A DNA stretch of 64,000 bases from Paenibacillus sp. 32352 (GTDB taxonomy: Bacteria > Bacillota > Bacilli > Paenibacillales > NBRC-103111), in the NCBI RefSeq assembly GCF_002042965.1, contig NZ_MZNT01000014.1, positions 181,601 to 245,600 of the forward strand. Reading direction: 5' to 3'. Position numbers and translations under genes: made by a program. Numbering within the stretch: position 1 is the first letter of the stretch; every line of letters begins with the position of its first letter. Shown here piece by piece: positions 34,335 through 44,086 of the stretch. The notes beneath the pieces were generated by a model. That model worked only from the letters and a program-made list of their open reading frames with translations, was not told the DNA's origin and did no database searches.

Positions 34335-36251
34335 ATGCTAAACGAAGCCCATCCCTCATTGAACGAGGATGCAGCCGTACCAGGCATCGCGAGCTGGACA
34401 ATGGAGCATCCTTCGCTCCTGCAGAAGATCGGCCATCCGGCTATCCTCCCGCCCGGGGCTGCTGCGCCAGCTATCCGGATACAGGCTTATTCGGACATTC
34501 GATTGGCACTCGAGCTGGTCTGTACCTCGGGTTCCCGTGTATTGGAAACCCCATCCGAACTGAGAATGGCGTCCGGCCAAGAACAGCTGGCAGCGTTCGA
34601 AACCGCGTCCCTTGCCGACGGCTTATATGAAATCCGCATCTGCCTCCATTCGGACGAACACGTCCCTGTCTATGACAGCTTCGCGTTTATGGTCATGGAT
34701 CAGGACAGCCTGTCCCCTGAGCAAAGTCGGATCGCCTTTCTGGATGCTGACGGGCGCATGACCTATGTTCCGGATTATAAAGGCAACCGGATCGCCGACT
34801 TCTCCAACTGCGGCTACAAGGGCGGCGGCGTTCCTATTCCCGATGTACCGGTACGCTTAATTGTAAGCCCTTCCTCCGAGGAAGGCGATGATACGGCCCG
34901 CATTCAGCAAGCTATCGACGAAATTTCCCGTATGCCGATCGGTGAAGACGGCTTCCGCGGCGCACTGCTGCTGCAGAGAGGGACTTACCGTATTGCAGGC
35001 ACGCTCTACATACGCAAAAGCGGCGTCGTCCTTCGCGGGGAAGGACAGGGCGAGGACGGAACCATTCTCCACGGAACCGGAGCAGCTCGACGGGATCTGC
35101 TGCAGGTGCTCGGCAGCGAACCCGGTATCGTGGAAGAAACCGGCACGGACATTACGGACCTGTATGTTCCTTCCGGCTCCAGGACCTTTCATGTTGCCAA
35201 TGCCAGTGGCTACTCCATAGGTGATACAGTTGCCGTCATCCGGTACGGCAATGCGGACTGGATCAGCGCGATCGACATGGATACGATCACTCCTCGGCCG
35301 AACGCCGGCGGGACGAAGCAGTGGGCACCGTTCGAGCTGCTGTTTGACCGCGTTATTACGGACATTGAAGGCAACCGGATTACGCTGGATGCACCGGTCA
35401 CCAATGCGATTGAAGCCCGCTGGGGAGGCGGAAGGCTGTTCCTGTATGACGATAAGGGACGCATCGAACATGTTGGTCTGGAGCAGCTCAGAATTGACTC
35501 CGACTTCAATCCAGACATTACGGACACCCAAGTGGACGGAAAGCCCGGCAGCACGACTTATTGCGCGGACGAGTCCCATACCGTTAACTTCGTCACGTTA
35601 AATTATGTCAAGAACGCTTGGGTTCGCGATGTGACAGGATACCATCTGGAGCATTCTCTCGTTACGATCGACCGCTATGCCAAATGGGTGACCGTTCAGG
35701 ACTGCACGGTCCGCGATATGGTGAGCATCATTACCGGCGGACGCCGCTACTGCTTCCATGTGACGGGGCAGCTGGCGCTCGTACAGCGCTGCGATACCGA
35801 AACGGCGCGCCATGCCTTCGTCTTCGATGCCAAAGTCAGCGGGCCGAACGTGTTCCTCGATAGCGAATCACGCATCGATTATAATGCCAGCGAGCCCCAT
35901 CATCGCTGGTCGGTCGGCGGATTATTCGATAATGTTCGCTCCCCTATCTATATTCGCGACCGCGGATGGATGGGAAGCGGACACGGCTGGGCCGGCGCGA
36001 ACTACGTCGCCTGGAACACGGAAGGCAAGCTCACGGTGCAGCAGCCTCCAACTGCCCAAAACTATGCGATAGGGCACGTGGGAACGAAGGAGCGCCCGTT
36101 TTTGCCCAATCAGCATGACCTGCGCCCCCGTGAAGACGGCTTCTGGGATCAGTACGGACAGCATGTGGAGCCGCGCAGCCTGTATTTGCAGCAGCTTAAG
36201 GAACGCTTAGGCGATCAGGCGGTTCAGAACATTTCAAAAGCAACGGTATAG
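34335..36251 (+). CDS. Right-handed beta-helix protein, pectate-lyase-superfamily-like
   Basis: A 638-residue protein without a signal peptide. Residues 1-140 form a beta-rich N-terminal region. From about 165 the pattern DDTARIQQAIDEI, ALLLQRGTYRIAGTLYIRKSGVVLRGEGQGEDGT (in blocks) is the classic start of a pectate-lyase-superfamily beta-helix. Later coils contain VTGYHLEHSLVTIDRYAKWV, CTVRDM and HAFVFDAKVSGPNVFLDS. Catalytic residues cannot be assigned. It could be a lyase, hydrolase or epimerase on plant polysaccharide. The ATG follows AAGGAAGTG. The MalT-like regulator downstream may control it. Confidence 0.72.
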   Translation: MLNEAHPSLNEDAAVPGIASWTMEHPSLLQKIGHPAILPPGAAAPAIRIQAYSDIRLALELVCTSGSRVLETPSELRMASGQEQLAAFETASLADGLYEIRICLHSDEHVPVYDSFAFMVMDQDSLSPEQSRIAFLDADGRMTYVPDYKGNRIADFSNCGYKGGGVPIPDVPVRLIVSPSSEEGDDTARIQQAIDEISRMPIGEDGFRGALLLQRGTYRIAGTLYIRKSGVVLRGEGQGEDGTILHGTGAARRDLLQVLGSEPGIVEETGTDITDLYVPSGSRTFHVANASGYSIGDTVAVIRYGNADWISAIDMDTITPRPNAGGTKQWAPFELLFDRVITDIEGNRITLDAPVTNAIEARWGGGRLFLYDDKGRIEHVGLEQLRIDSDFNPDITDTQVDGKPGSTTYCADESHTVNFVTLNYVKNAWVRDVTGYHLEHSLVTIDRYAKWVTVQDCTVRDMVSIITGGRRYCFHVTGQLALVQRCDTETARHAFVFDAKVSGPNVFLDSESRIDYNASEPHHRWSVGGLFDNVRSPIYIRDRGWMGSGHGWAGANYVAWNTEGKLTVQQPPTAQNYAIGHVGTKERPFLPNQHDLRPREDGFWDQYGQHVEPRSLYLQQLKERLGDQAVQNISKATV

Positions 36252-36274
36252 CGAGCTCATATTCCATCTGAATT

Positions 36275-36315
36275 AGCACCGGGCCTTCGTAAAGGTCCCG
36301 GTGCTTTCTGTTTTT
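36275..36315 (+). terminator. Strong terminator after the beta-helix gene
   Basis: GCACCGGG pairs with CCCGGTGC with further pairs inside, followed by TTTCTGTTTTT. Confidence 0.85.
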
Positions 36316-36463
36316 CCCAAAAAGCTGGTTCCAGTGGATTTCACCTGCATCTTTCCATTTTACCCTCTTCCTGCAAGTGACCTTTTTCCCTATATTCCGT
36401 TATAATGAAACATAGATCCGACTTGATTCCCTGATGAATCCTGTCAAATTGTGCGAGGAGCCT

Positions 36464-39088
36464 ATGATTCCAACAACGGACACAGAACTTAATTTATTAA
36501 AACCGAAAATCGCCGTCCCTGCTCTCAAGGATCATCTGATCCCAAGAGACCGGCTGCTGGATTCAGTTACCGAAGGGGTAAAGGGCCGGATTACGCTGAT
36601 TTGTGCGCCTGCAGGGTTCGGTAAAACGACGTTACTGGCTCAATGGGCGCATGCCCGGGTACAGCACAGCGCCTGGGTGACCTTGGATCGCCTGGATAAT
36701 GATTGGCTCCGATTTTGGCGATATATCGTTCATGCGCTTGCATCCGCCGTTCCGGACCGCGCCGGTCGTCTCCTGCCTCTGGTTCATATTCTTCCCAGCG
36801 CCTCCATCAGCACCTTTCTGGATGCCTTAATCAACGAATTGTATTCGCTGCCTGGTCCCCTTTCTCTTATCCTGGATAATTATCAGCAGATAGACGAGCA
36901 GCGGATTCATGATAGCCTTTCGTATTTCATAGACTACTTGCCCCCTGCCATGCATATAGTGATCTCCACGCGAACGGAGCTGCCCTTCTCTACTGCAAAA
37001 TGGATGATTAGGGAGGAGCGTCACGATATTCACGCCCTGCAGCTTCAGTTTACCCAAGAGGAAACCGAACGGTTTTTCCTGAACATGCCGAGATTGAACC
37101 TGTCCAGCCCGCAAATCGAACAATTGGCGCTGCGAACGGAAGGATGGGTTACCGGATTGCAATTGATCTCTATAGCGCTGCGCTCCGAGAGAGACTATGA
37201 CCGGTTTATCGCGGAATTTCAAGGAAGTCACCGCAGCATCTCGGATTATTTGTTCCATGAGGTCCTATCCAAGCTGCCGGACGATGTATATCGCTTTGTG
37301 CTGGCCACCAGCGTGCTGGATCGGATGGATCTGCGAATATGCGCTGCCATATGCCCTGACTTGGACAACCTCACTATGCTCGAAACCGTTAAGCAGCTGA
37401 ACCTGTTCCTGGTCCCGCTGGACGACGATAACCAATGGTTTCGCTACTATCCGTTGTTCGCCCGGTACCTGCGGGAGCTTTTGCAAAAAACAGATCCCGG
37501 CCAGTGGCTTTTATCCAACAAGCGGGCCAGCATGGAGAACGCCAAACGGGGGTGGATGGACGAAGCTATCGATCATGCGTTAGCTGCCGAAGCGTATCCG
37601 CTGGCGGAGCTTTATTTGGAACGGCATCTGCCTGCGGTTCTGCAGCGGGGTGAGGTGGTCACCCTTCTTCGCTGGCTGGAGAGCTTCCCTGCTGACTTCG
37701 ACCTGTCGCTCGAAACGCTGCTTCTGCATTCCTTTGTTCTCATGCTGACAGGACAGCTGCAGCGCTCCGATACCACACTGGATACAGTGGAGGCCGGATG
37801 CCTGGGATTAGACGATACGGCAAGACGGAGGCAGCTGCAAAGCGGCATCCTGTTCGTGAGATCGAACATAATTGTTTCTACCGGGGCATTCGACAAGTGG
37901 CTATCCTCCAAGGATAGCCTGCTGAACGATATGCTGCCGGCAAATCCGATCTACTACGGCTTCAACTACAACATAACCGAGCCGCTGGTAAGAAGGACTT
38001 CCCTAGGCCTCAAGGGACAGCTGTCGAGCGATACCGAAGCGGTCGGCAAGCTGTTCATGGGGGTGCTGGAGTCGCATGGCTGGCAGCATTCGCTCATTCA
38101 TTTGTACGTGAAGCAGTCGCTTGCCGAAGGATATTACGAGTGGAACAAGCTGGACAGCTCCCGTGAAGCAGCCTCCTTCGTTGAAGGGGCTGCCTTAACC
38201 AAGGCAACTCCCGGTCTGATCGTACCGCTTCGCATTACGCAGGCTCTGCTTCACGCAACGGAAGGCAGGCCACACGTGGCTCATTCCATCATCGAGGAAG
38301 CAATGGAAAAGTCACGCAGCGAATTCGGCACCAACTGGATGCATTGGATGAACCTGCTGAGAGCTTTCAAAGCCCGTCTGTATTTGAGGGAAGGACAATT
38401 GGCCAAGGCCAGGAAGGAGCTTGCCCCGCTCGAGCTGTCCATCAAGGACAGACCTACCTTCAGCCGGGAATTCCAATATGTCACCTTTGTCCGTCTGCTG
38501 GCTAAGCAGCGCAAGGAGAAAGAAGCCCTTCGCCTGCTCGAGCTGCTCAAGCCTCAATGCGAAAGGGAGCAGCTTGTCTCGAGTCTGTTAGAAATCAGCA
38601 ATCTGCAGGCGCTTCTTGAATATCAGAGGGGACATCGCAGCGATGCTCTGAGCCATCTTCATGAAGCGCTTCTAATCGGCGAAAAAAACCAATATGTCCG
38701 CAGCTTTCTGGATGAGGGGACACCGATGGCGGAATTGTTGTCCCTCTATGCCAAGCAAGGTCCGCCTCAATCGGAAGCCGGCAGGGGCAGAAGCCCAGTC
38801 TCCGCGGCTTACGTCGCCATGCTTTTAAGTTTGTTCCCGAACGGGGAACGTCCGGCAGCCCAAGCCTCCTCTGCTTCGGACGTGTCCTTAAGCCGCAGCG
38901 AATTGAATTTGCTCCGCTTGCTCCGGCAGGGAGCCACTAACAAGCAGATCGCCGCAGAGCTCTTTTTATCAGAGGGGACGGTCAAGGTGTATCTTTCACG
39001 GCTATATGAGAAGCTGGGAGTCTCCTCCCGGACTCAGGCTCTGATAGCGGTGCAGGAGCTGCTGCTGCAGGAGGACGACGAAGCTTAA
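36464..39088 (+). CDS. LuxR family regulator, MalT-like (STAND ATPase)
   Basis: A regulator of about 874 residues. A nucleotide-binding STAND module near the N-terminus has Walker A APAGFGKTT (48-56) and a hydrophobic LSLILDNYQQID Walker-B-like segment. A long helical repeat region (about 330-780) serves as sensor. The C-terminus is a LuxR helix-turn-helix: LSRSELNLLRLLRQGATNKQIAAELFLSEGTVKVYLSRLYEKLGV (in blocks). MalT-type proteins activate sugar genes after binding ATP and an inducer. The ATG at 36464 has GAGGAG close by (3-base spacing); another ATG at 36434 has no site. It ends at a bidirectional terminator. Targets may include the beta-helix gene. Confidence 0.88.
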   Translation: MIPTTDTELNLLKPKIAVPALKDHLIPRDRLLDSVTEGVKGRITLICAPAGFGKTTLLAQWAHARVQHSAWVTLDRLDNDWLRFWRYIVHALASAVPDRAGRLLPLVHILPSASISTFLDALINELYSLPGPLSLILDNYQQIDEQRIHDSLSYFIDYLPPAMHIVISTRTELPFSTAKWMIREERHDIHALQLQFTQEETERFFLNMPRLNLSSPQIEQLALRTEGWVTGLQLISIALRSERDYDRFIAEFQGSHRSISDYLFHEVLSKLPDDVYRFVLATSVLDRMDLRICAAICPDLDNLTMLETVKQLNLFLVPLDDDNQWFRYYPLFARYLRELLQKTDPGQWLLSNKRASMENAKRGWMDEAIDHALAAEAYPLAELYLERHLPAVLQRGEVVTLLRWLESFPADFDLSLETLLLHSFVLMLTGQLQRSDTTLDTVEAGCLGLDDTARRRQLQSGILFVRSNIIVSTGAFDKWLSSKDSLLNDMLPANPIYYGFNYNITEPLVRRTSLGLKGQLSSDTEAVGKLFMGVLESHGWQHSLIHLYVKQSLAEGYYEWNKLDSSREAASFVEGAALTKATPGLIVPLRITQALLHATEGRPHVAHSIIEEAMEKSRSEFGTNWMHWMNLLRAFKARLYLREGQLAKARKELAPLELSIKDRPTFSREFQYVTFVRLLAKQRKEKEALRLLELLKPQCEREQLVSSLLEISNLQALLEYQRGHRSDALSHLHEALLIGEKNQYVRSFLDEGTPMAELLSLYAKQGPPQSEAGRGRSPVSAAYVAMLLSLFPNGERPAAQASSASDVSLSRSELNLLRLLRQGATNKQIAAELFLSEGTVKVYLSRLYEKLGVSSRTQALIAVQELLLQEDDEA

Positions 39089-39159
39089 GCGGGCTCTACC
39101 CGCTGCGGCTTTAACACAGCTGCGCAGCTGATTCAGGTGATATGCGCAGTTATCACGCT

Positions 39160-39207
39160 AAAAAAGGCAACCCGTCGTAACCCACTTACGTACGGATTGC
39201 CTTTTTT
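39160..39207. terminator. Very strong bidirectional terminator
   Basis: AAAAAAGGCAA pairs with TTGCCTTTTTT around an inner CCGT-CGTAA/TTACG-TACGG stem. It serves both the LuxR gene and the convergent permease gene. Confidence 0.9.
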
Positions 39208-39246
39208 AATGCTTTTCACAGGAAACGAAAAGCAGTTTTTTTCAGC

Positions 39247-40251
39247 TCATTCTTTCGTATTGACATCCAGTATATCGAGCAAAAAGACGAAGATCGGAAT
39301 CCCCAGAATCAATCCCCATACCCCCAGATAATGCTCCGAGAAGACAAGAACAACGAAGGTATAGAACATCGGAAGGTTCATTTTGGATGACATCAGCTTC
39401 GGGTTGAGCAAGTATCCTTCCAAGGCATGCAGGACGGCGATCATAACAACGACATAGATCACCATCGTCAGTCCGCCGATATTGTACCCGATCAGACATA
39501 ACGGAACCAAAGAAACCACAAAACCAACTACAGGAACAAGGCTCAGAAGAAAGATCATGATGGACAGCGCAAACAAGTAAGGGAAGCCTAGAATCCACAG
39601 TCCGATAACCGTAAATACCGTATTGCAGATCGCAATCAACAGCTGGGCTTCGATCACCTTGCCGAACGACAGGATGAACTTTTTGCCGAAGTACTCCAGT
39701 TCCTCGTACAGCCAGGACAATTTGCTTGTTTTCATCCGGGATGTGAATGCAGCAATGCGGCTTTTCTCCAGTACGAAGACAAGACTCAAGATTAACGACA
39801 AAATGAAGGTCGTCCCCCAATTGCTGATTCGAAGCACGTACTCAAAGCCTTGCTTGACGTAAGCTTGCAGATTCAAATCCTTCAGCGTTTTGTAAATGTA
39901 ACGGGAAAACTCGTCCTCAGGCGCAGGCAGAGCCGTAAAGGCAACCAGACTGTCCTTCAGCTGCTTGATTTGAATAAATACCTTCGGCACATAATGAATG
40001 AGTGCGAAAACTATCGTAGCGACAAAGATCAGATACAGCAGAATAATAATAACCTTGCTGTTCACCACAACATACTTGCTGATTCTTTTGGATACGACCT
40101 TTTGCAGGCTATGCATGACAAAAGCGATTAAAAAGGTTAGCAGCACCATGTTCAGCATATCTCTTATACTAAACAGCAGCAGGCAGACAACCGCAAGAAT
40201 GGAAAATCGTCTTACCGTTAAATTTGCAAAAAAGCGCCTCACATTGTCCAT
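39247..40251 (-). CDS. AI-2E family transporter (PerM-like)
   Basis: A 334-residue membrane protein with about seven to eight helices in the AI-2E/PerM pattern. A pair of N-terminal helices is followed by a soluble loop (about 75-135), then a helical bundle with FIGLWILGFPYLFALSIMIFLLSLVPVVGF-like segments in blocks and the closing LYGVWGLILGIPIFV-type helix. Family members have been linked to autoinducer export, Na+/H+ exchange or other functions, so the substrate is open. The ATG follows GGAGATG. It is monocistronic. Confidence 0.87.
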   Translation of the reverse strand: MDNVRRFFANLTVRRFSILAVVCLLLFSIRDMLNMVLLTFLIAFVMHSLQKVVSKRISKYVVVNSKVIIILLYLIFVATIVFALIHYVPKVFIQIKQLKDSLVAFTALPAPEDEFSRYIYKTLKDLNLQAYVKQGFEYVLRISNWGTTFILSLILSLVFVLEKSRIAAFTSRMKTSKLSWLYEELEYFGKKFILSFGKVIEAQLLIAICNTVFTVIGLWILGFPYLFALSIMIFLLSLVPVVGFVVSLVPLCLIGYNIGGLTMVIYVVVMIAVLHALEGYLLNPKLMSSKMNLPMFYTFVVLVFSEHYLGVWGLILGIPIFVFLLDILDVNTKE

Positions 40252-40478
40252 CGATTCATCTCCATTCCAGTATCCCTATCTTAGTGTACAGCAAGGAAAA
40301 CCGTTATAGCAATGCCTTCCAAAAGAGGAAGCTGCATCGAATTGGAATAAAAAATCCAAGCGGCCCTATCCCGTAATTCCCAGCCTGTCTCTATGAATAC
40401 TTCTATTGTATTTACGTTCGTTCTGGTAAACTGGATGCATAACATTTACTTATTTCTATTGAAAAAGGTGAGGCGTTC

Positions 40479-41480
40479 ATGATAGTAGCATCCGATGGAA
40501 GCGGAGATTTCCGCACGGTTCAGGAAGCGCTGGACCGTATACCGGACGACCGCTCTGAGCCGGTTGTCATTTATATAAAACCTGGAGTTTACAAAGAAAA
40601 GATTCATGTGGAGAAGCCTGGGGTCCATCTCATAGGTGAAAGCGCGGAGCGCACGATCATAACTTACGATGATTATGCCAGAAAAACATTCCCGAACGGT
40701 GAGCCTTATGAAACATTTCACTCCTACTCCTTTTTCGTTGGAGCCGACGATTTCACAGCGGAACGGATTACGTTTGAGAATTCGTCCGGACGCGGCGCCC
40801 TTGTCGGTCAAGCTCTCGCAGCCTATGTGGACGGAGACCGGGCGGTGTTCAAAAACTGCCGATTTCTCGGCCATCAGGATACGCTGTTTACCGGACCTTT
40901 GCCTCCGGCTCCCATGAAAAGAGCGCATTTCGGCGGACCGCGTGAAGGTTATCCCCGCAGAAACGTACGACAGTATTATGAGCAGTGCTACATCGAAGGC
41001 GATGTCGATTTCATATTCGGCTCGGCTACAGCCGTATTTCACCAATGCGAGATTTTTTCCAAACGGCGCCTGGGTGAAGAAGATGCGCAGGAGTTCCCGG
41101 CGGATTCCGTTCACGGCTGGCTGACGGCTCCCTCTACCCCGGAGGAGGTTCCTTTCGGCTACGTGTTCCACGAATGCCGTCTTACCAGCGATGCTCCGGC
41201 ACAATCCGTCTATCTGGGCAGACCATGGAGAAACTATGCCAAAGCCGCCTTCCTGCACTGCTGGATGGGTGAGCATATTCACGCGGCCGGATGGGATAAT
41301 TGGAACAAGCCGGAGAGTGAGCAAACGACTGCATTTTGCGAGTATCGCAACCAAGGCCCGGGAGCCGCGGCCGAACAGAGGGTTAGCTGGTCGAAGCAGC
41401 TGACGGCAGAGGAAGCCCAAGCCTACGCTGTCGACAAGGTATTGGCTGGCGGAGATGGCTGGAATCCCGCTTCGGTCTAA
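40479..41480 (+). CDS. Pectinesterase family 8 enzyme without signal peptide
   Basis: A 333-residue beta-helix carbohydrate esterase of family CE8. Motifs are complete: GQALA (Gln111), GHQDTL (Gln133, Asp134), VDFIFG (Asp177) and LGRPW (Arg248). CE8 enzymes remove methyl esters from pectin. Here no signal peptide is present (MIVASDGSGDF), so it should act in the cytoplasm on imported methylated oligogalacturonides, unlike secreted plant or pathogen enzymes. The ATG follows AAAAGGTGAGG. It stands alone between terminators. Confidence 0.9.
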   Translation: MIVASDGSGDFRTVQEALDRIPDDRSEPVVIYIKPGVYKEKIHVEKPGVHLIGESAERTIITYDDYARKTFPNGEPYETFHSYSFFVGADDFTAERITFENSSGRGALVGQALAAYVDGDRAVFKNCRFLGHQDTLFTGPLPPAPMKRAHFGGPREGYPRRNVRQYYEQCYIEGDVDFIFGSATAVFHQCEIFSKRRLGEEDAQEFPADSVHGWLTAPSTPEEVPFGYVFHECRLTSDAPAQSVYLGRPWRNYAKAAFLHCWMGEHIHAAGWDNWNKPESEQTTAFCEYRNQGPGAAAEQRVSWSKQLTAEEAQAYAVDKVLAGGDGWNPASV

Positions 41481-41531
41481 CCTCTGATTCTGACGGCGCA
41501 GGCTTGAACGGGGATTCCGCCCCGTAGGTTA

Positions 41532-41586
41532 AAAAAAATAGCAGCCCCGAAGAGGCCAATAGCCTCCTGGAGCTGCCTTTTTTTTA
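41532..41586. terminator. Bidirectional terminator between pectinesterase and YitT genes
   Basis: GCAGC-CC-GAGGC pairs with GCCTC-GG-GCTGC, flanked by eight A residues on the left and eight T residues on the right. It serves both convergent genes. Confidence 0.9.
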
Positions 41587-42483
41587 TTAGTGGATGTCCT
41601 TTTTCTTAAAGCGTCCGCCCTTCACGTCGTGAATGTTACCGATAGCGAGAAATGCATTCGGATCATGCTCATCCACAATCGATTTCAGCTTCGCTTCCTC
41701 CAGACGTGTAATAACGCTGAAGATGACCTTCTTGTCATCCCCGCTAAAGGCGCCCTCCCCATTCAGGTAGGTTACGCCGCGGCCAAGGCGGAAGGTGATC
41801 GCCTGCCCGATCTTTTCCGATTCATCGCTGATGATCCATACGGATTTGGATTGATCCAGACCCTCAATCGTAATATCGATCATCCGGAACGCAATGTAAT
41901 AAGCAATCAGGGAATACATCGCATGATCCCAGCCGAAGACGAAGCCGGCGCTGCTAAGAATAAACAGGTTGAAGAACATGACGATCTCGCCTACGGAGAA
42001 CGGTGTTTTTTTGCTGAACAGGATAGCGACAATCTCCGTCCCGTCCAGGGAACCGCCCGAACGGATGACAAGGCCTACGCCGATACCGAGAATGATACCG
42101 CCGAAGACGGCCGCAAGCAGCGGATCCATAGTGAACGGCTTGATCGAATGCAGCAGGGAGCTGCCTATAGACATAATAAGAACCGAGAATAAGGTCGATA
42201 TCGCAAAGGTTTTCCCAATCTGTTTGTATCCTATCATCAGAAACGGCAGATTGAGCAGTACGAGAAAAACGCCTAACGGAATATTCAGCAGGTGCGATAA
42301 AATAATCGATATCCCTACGATACCCCCGTCAATAATATGGTTCGGTACAAGCAAAATTTCCAGACCTACCGAGAATATTGCCGATCCGAATACCATGAAA
42401 AAAATGCGCTGCAGAAATTTAGTGCGGGTTACTTTTTGATGCTGTGCTGCAATTTGTTCTTGTGATAATGGCATGTTCGTCAT
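41587..42483 (-). CDS. YitT family membrane protein (DUF161/DUF2179)
   Basis: A 298-residue protein. Five to six helices (about 20-205) include FSVGLEILLVPNHIIDGGIVGISI and AVFGGIILGIGVGLVIRSGGSLDGTEIVA blocks of the YitT family. A soluble C-terminal DUF2179 domain (about 215-295) carries SEKIGQAITFRLGRGVTYLNGEGAFSG. The biological role is unknown; members are common and often paralogous in Bacillales. A small membrane protein gene lies 31 bases upstream on the same strand. Confidence 0.9.
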   Translation of the reverse strand: MTNMPLSQEQIAAQHQKVTRTKFLQRIFFMVFGSAIFSVGLEILLVPNHIIDGGIVGISIILSHLLNIPLGVFLVLLNLPFLMIGYKQIGKTFAISTLFSVLIMSIGSSLLHSIKPFTMDPLLAAVFGGIILGIGVGLVIRSGGSLDGTEIVAILFSKKTPFSVGEIVMFFNLFILSSAGFVFGWDHAMYSLIAYYIAFRMIDITIEGLDQSKSVWIISDESEKIGQAITFRLGRGVTYLNGEGAFSGDDKKVIFSVITRLEEAKLKSIVDEHDPNAFLAIGNIHDVKGGRFKKKDIH

Positions 42484-42514
42484 TGAAATCCCCTCTTCTT
42501 ACACTTATTCATTC

Positions 42515-42889
42515 CTACTTTGCGGTTAGGTTGGAATAAGCGATGCCCACGTAATCCGAGGTATATTTCAGAGGGGCCAGCACGGCCTTCTTAAGTATTT
42601 TGGGTATTTTGGATCGCAGGAAAATAACAAAGGTAACTATCAATAGCAGGTAGCATGGATCGGGACTCTCTTTGTCGAACCAAGGTACCGGAGGAATCAG
42701 AACGGGAACCGAAATCTTGGTGGCTTCGGGCACGACCCGCATGAAAGCAGGCGTTTCGTTGAACTGGCTCAACATATTTTCTTCGAATGTCAGGTTTTGT
42801 GAGATGGGAGGGGTTAATGGGAACAGAACGAAGCATACGACAAACCAAACCAGGATGATCCACTGGCGGCTCCGCCGAGATATGAACAT
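42515..42889 (-). CDS. Small membrane protein of unknown function
   Basis: A 124-residue protein with a basic start (MFISRRSRQW), an N-terminal helix at about 10-27 and a second helix at about 78-95. The loop between them is 50 residues, rich in Pro, and lies outside in the most likely topology. No family is recognised. The ATG at 42889 has an excellent AAAGGAGGGGG site, so it is a real gene. It is probably co-transcribed with YitT. Confidence 0.7.
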   Translation of the reverse strand: MFISRRSRQWIILVWFVVCFVLFPLTPPISQNLTFEENMLSQFNETPAFMRVVPEATKISVPVLIPPVPWFDKESPDPCYLLLIVTFVIFLRSKIPKILKKAVLAPLKYTSDYVGIAYSNLTAK

Positions 42890-43102
42890 GCTGCCCCCTC
42901 CTTTCGTATTTGAATATCCTATAGGAGTAGTTAGAATTGGATTAGAGAAATAACACTATCTTAATAATATACCGATTTGCCTCTTGTTGTAAAAAAAAAT
43001 GTTGCCAGCAACCGTATAGGATCGAGCTAAGCGCTTGCATGCGCCGCTTTTTCCCCTATACTCTGTTACGGCAACCTTCCGTCTATCGTTCTTCCTGCTG
43101 AT

Positions 43103-44074
43103 TCATTCCTCCAGGGGTATCCCTATTCCGGACCCGACAGCCTCCCGCACATAATACTGGGCTATGGCAATATCAAATACGGCTAAGCCCATCGGATTGA
43201 AATAGATCGGCTCCTCCGCATCATATTCAGATAAAGCATTCCGGCATACCACGTCCGCTATCGAGCGCGTATCGGATTCTTGCAATTGATATTGCAGATG
43301 AAGCTGCTCCACATCGGTATTCTCACGGCATACTTCCTTCCAATCGTCAATGATGATCGCCTTCAACCGGGCTGCGCTGGCAGGCTGATAATCCCGCAGA
43401 GATACATTCAGCAGCAGCGCTCCGGGCGGCGGCGCCTCATCAATATACCGCTCGGGTGCTACAGTGCATGTAGCGAATATATCCGAGCTGCGGTATACTG
43501 TACGCCAGTCATCGGCAATGACTGTCATCTCCCGAACATCTGCCGGCACCGAGCTAGGGTCGATTCCATTCAAGTCAAATAAAGCGACCCGCTCCAGCTT
43601 ATCGCCAACCACCTGCTTAACCATCTCCAAATGAAGCCGGCCGATAGGCCCCCAGCCGATAATGCCGACTCGCAACGAGTCCTGTCTTCGAGCTGCAAGG
43701 TAGGCGCGAAGCATGAGCCCGCTGACGGACGCCGTACGAATCGCGTTCAGCATACCGCTATGGATAAAGGCAAGCGGCTTGCCCGTGGAGCTGTCATTCA
43801 GCAGAATCGTATTATGAGCACGAGGAAGCCCTTGCAGACGGTTGCCCGGAAAGCTGGCAATCCACTTGATGCCGGCAATGTCGAAGCTTCCGCCTACATA
43901 CGCAGGCATCGCGATAATCCGGTTCGCGGGCTCATCGGGAAACCGCAGATAAGGCTTCAACGGATGTGCCGTACGGCCGGCATCCTTTAACCGGATGACC
44001 TCCTCTATCAATCCAATCAGCTTACCCCAGTCGACCCCTATCTCACGGATGTGGCCGTCGTGCAAATACAGCAT
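43103..44074 (-). CDS. SbnB-like dehydrogenase for L-2,3-diaminopropionate synthesis
   Basis: A 323-residue protein of the ornithine cyclodeaminase/mu-crystallin family, SbnB branch. An N-terminal dimerisation region carries FPGNRLQGLPRAHNTILLND and GKPLAFIHSGMLNAIRTASVSGL. A Rossmann fold follows with VGIIGWGPIGRLHLEMV and LFDLN. SbnB oxidatively cleaves N-(1-amino-1-carboxy-2-ethyl)glutamate with NAD, giving L-2,3-diaminopropionate and 2-oxoglutarate. It follows the SbnA-like gene by 12 bases with GTAGGAGGG. It is the last gene of a three-gene operon. Family is good; the exact reaction is inferred from the pairing. Confidence 0.84.
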   Translation of the reverse strand: MLYLHDGHIREIGVDWGKLIGLIEEVIRLKDAGRTAHPLKPYLRFPDEPANRIIAMPAYVGGSFDIAGIKWIASFPGNRLQGLPRAHNTILLNDSSTGKPLAFIHSGMLNAIRTASVSGLMLRAYLAARRQDSLRVGIIGWGPIGRLHLEMVKQVVGDKLERVALFDLNGIDPSSVPADVREMTVIADDWRTVYRSSDIFATCTVAPERYIDEAPPPGALLLNVSLRDYQPASAARLKAIIIDDWKEVCRENTDVEQLHLQYQLQESDTRSIADVVCRNALSEYDAEEPIYFNPMGLAVFDIAIAQYYVREAVGSGIGIPLEE

Positions 44075-44086
44075 GTATTGTCCCTC

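Noticed and set aside
40446..41420. 324-codon minus-strand frame opposite the pectinesterase gene
   Set aside because: All CE8 motifs are on the plus strand; the antisense frame is a codon-bias shadow.
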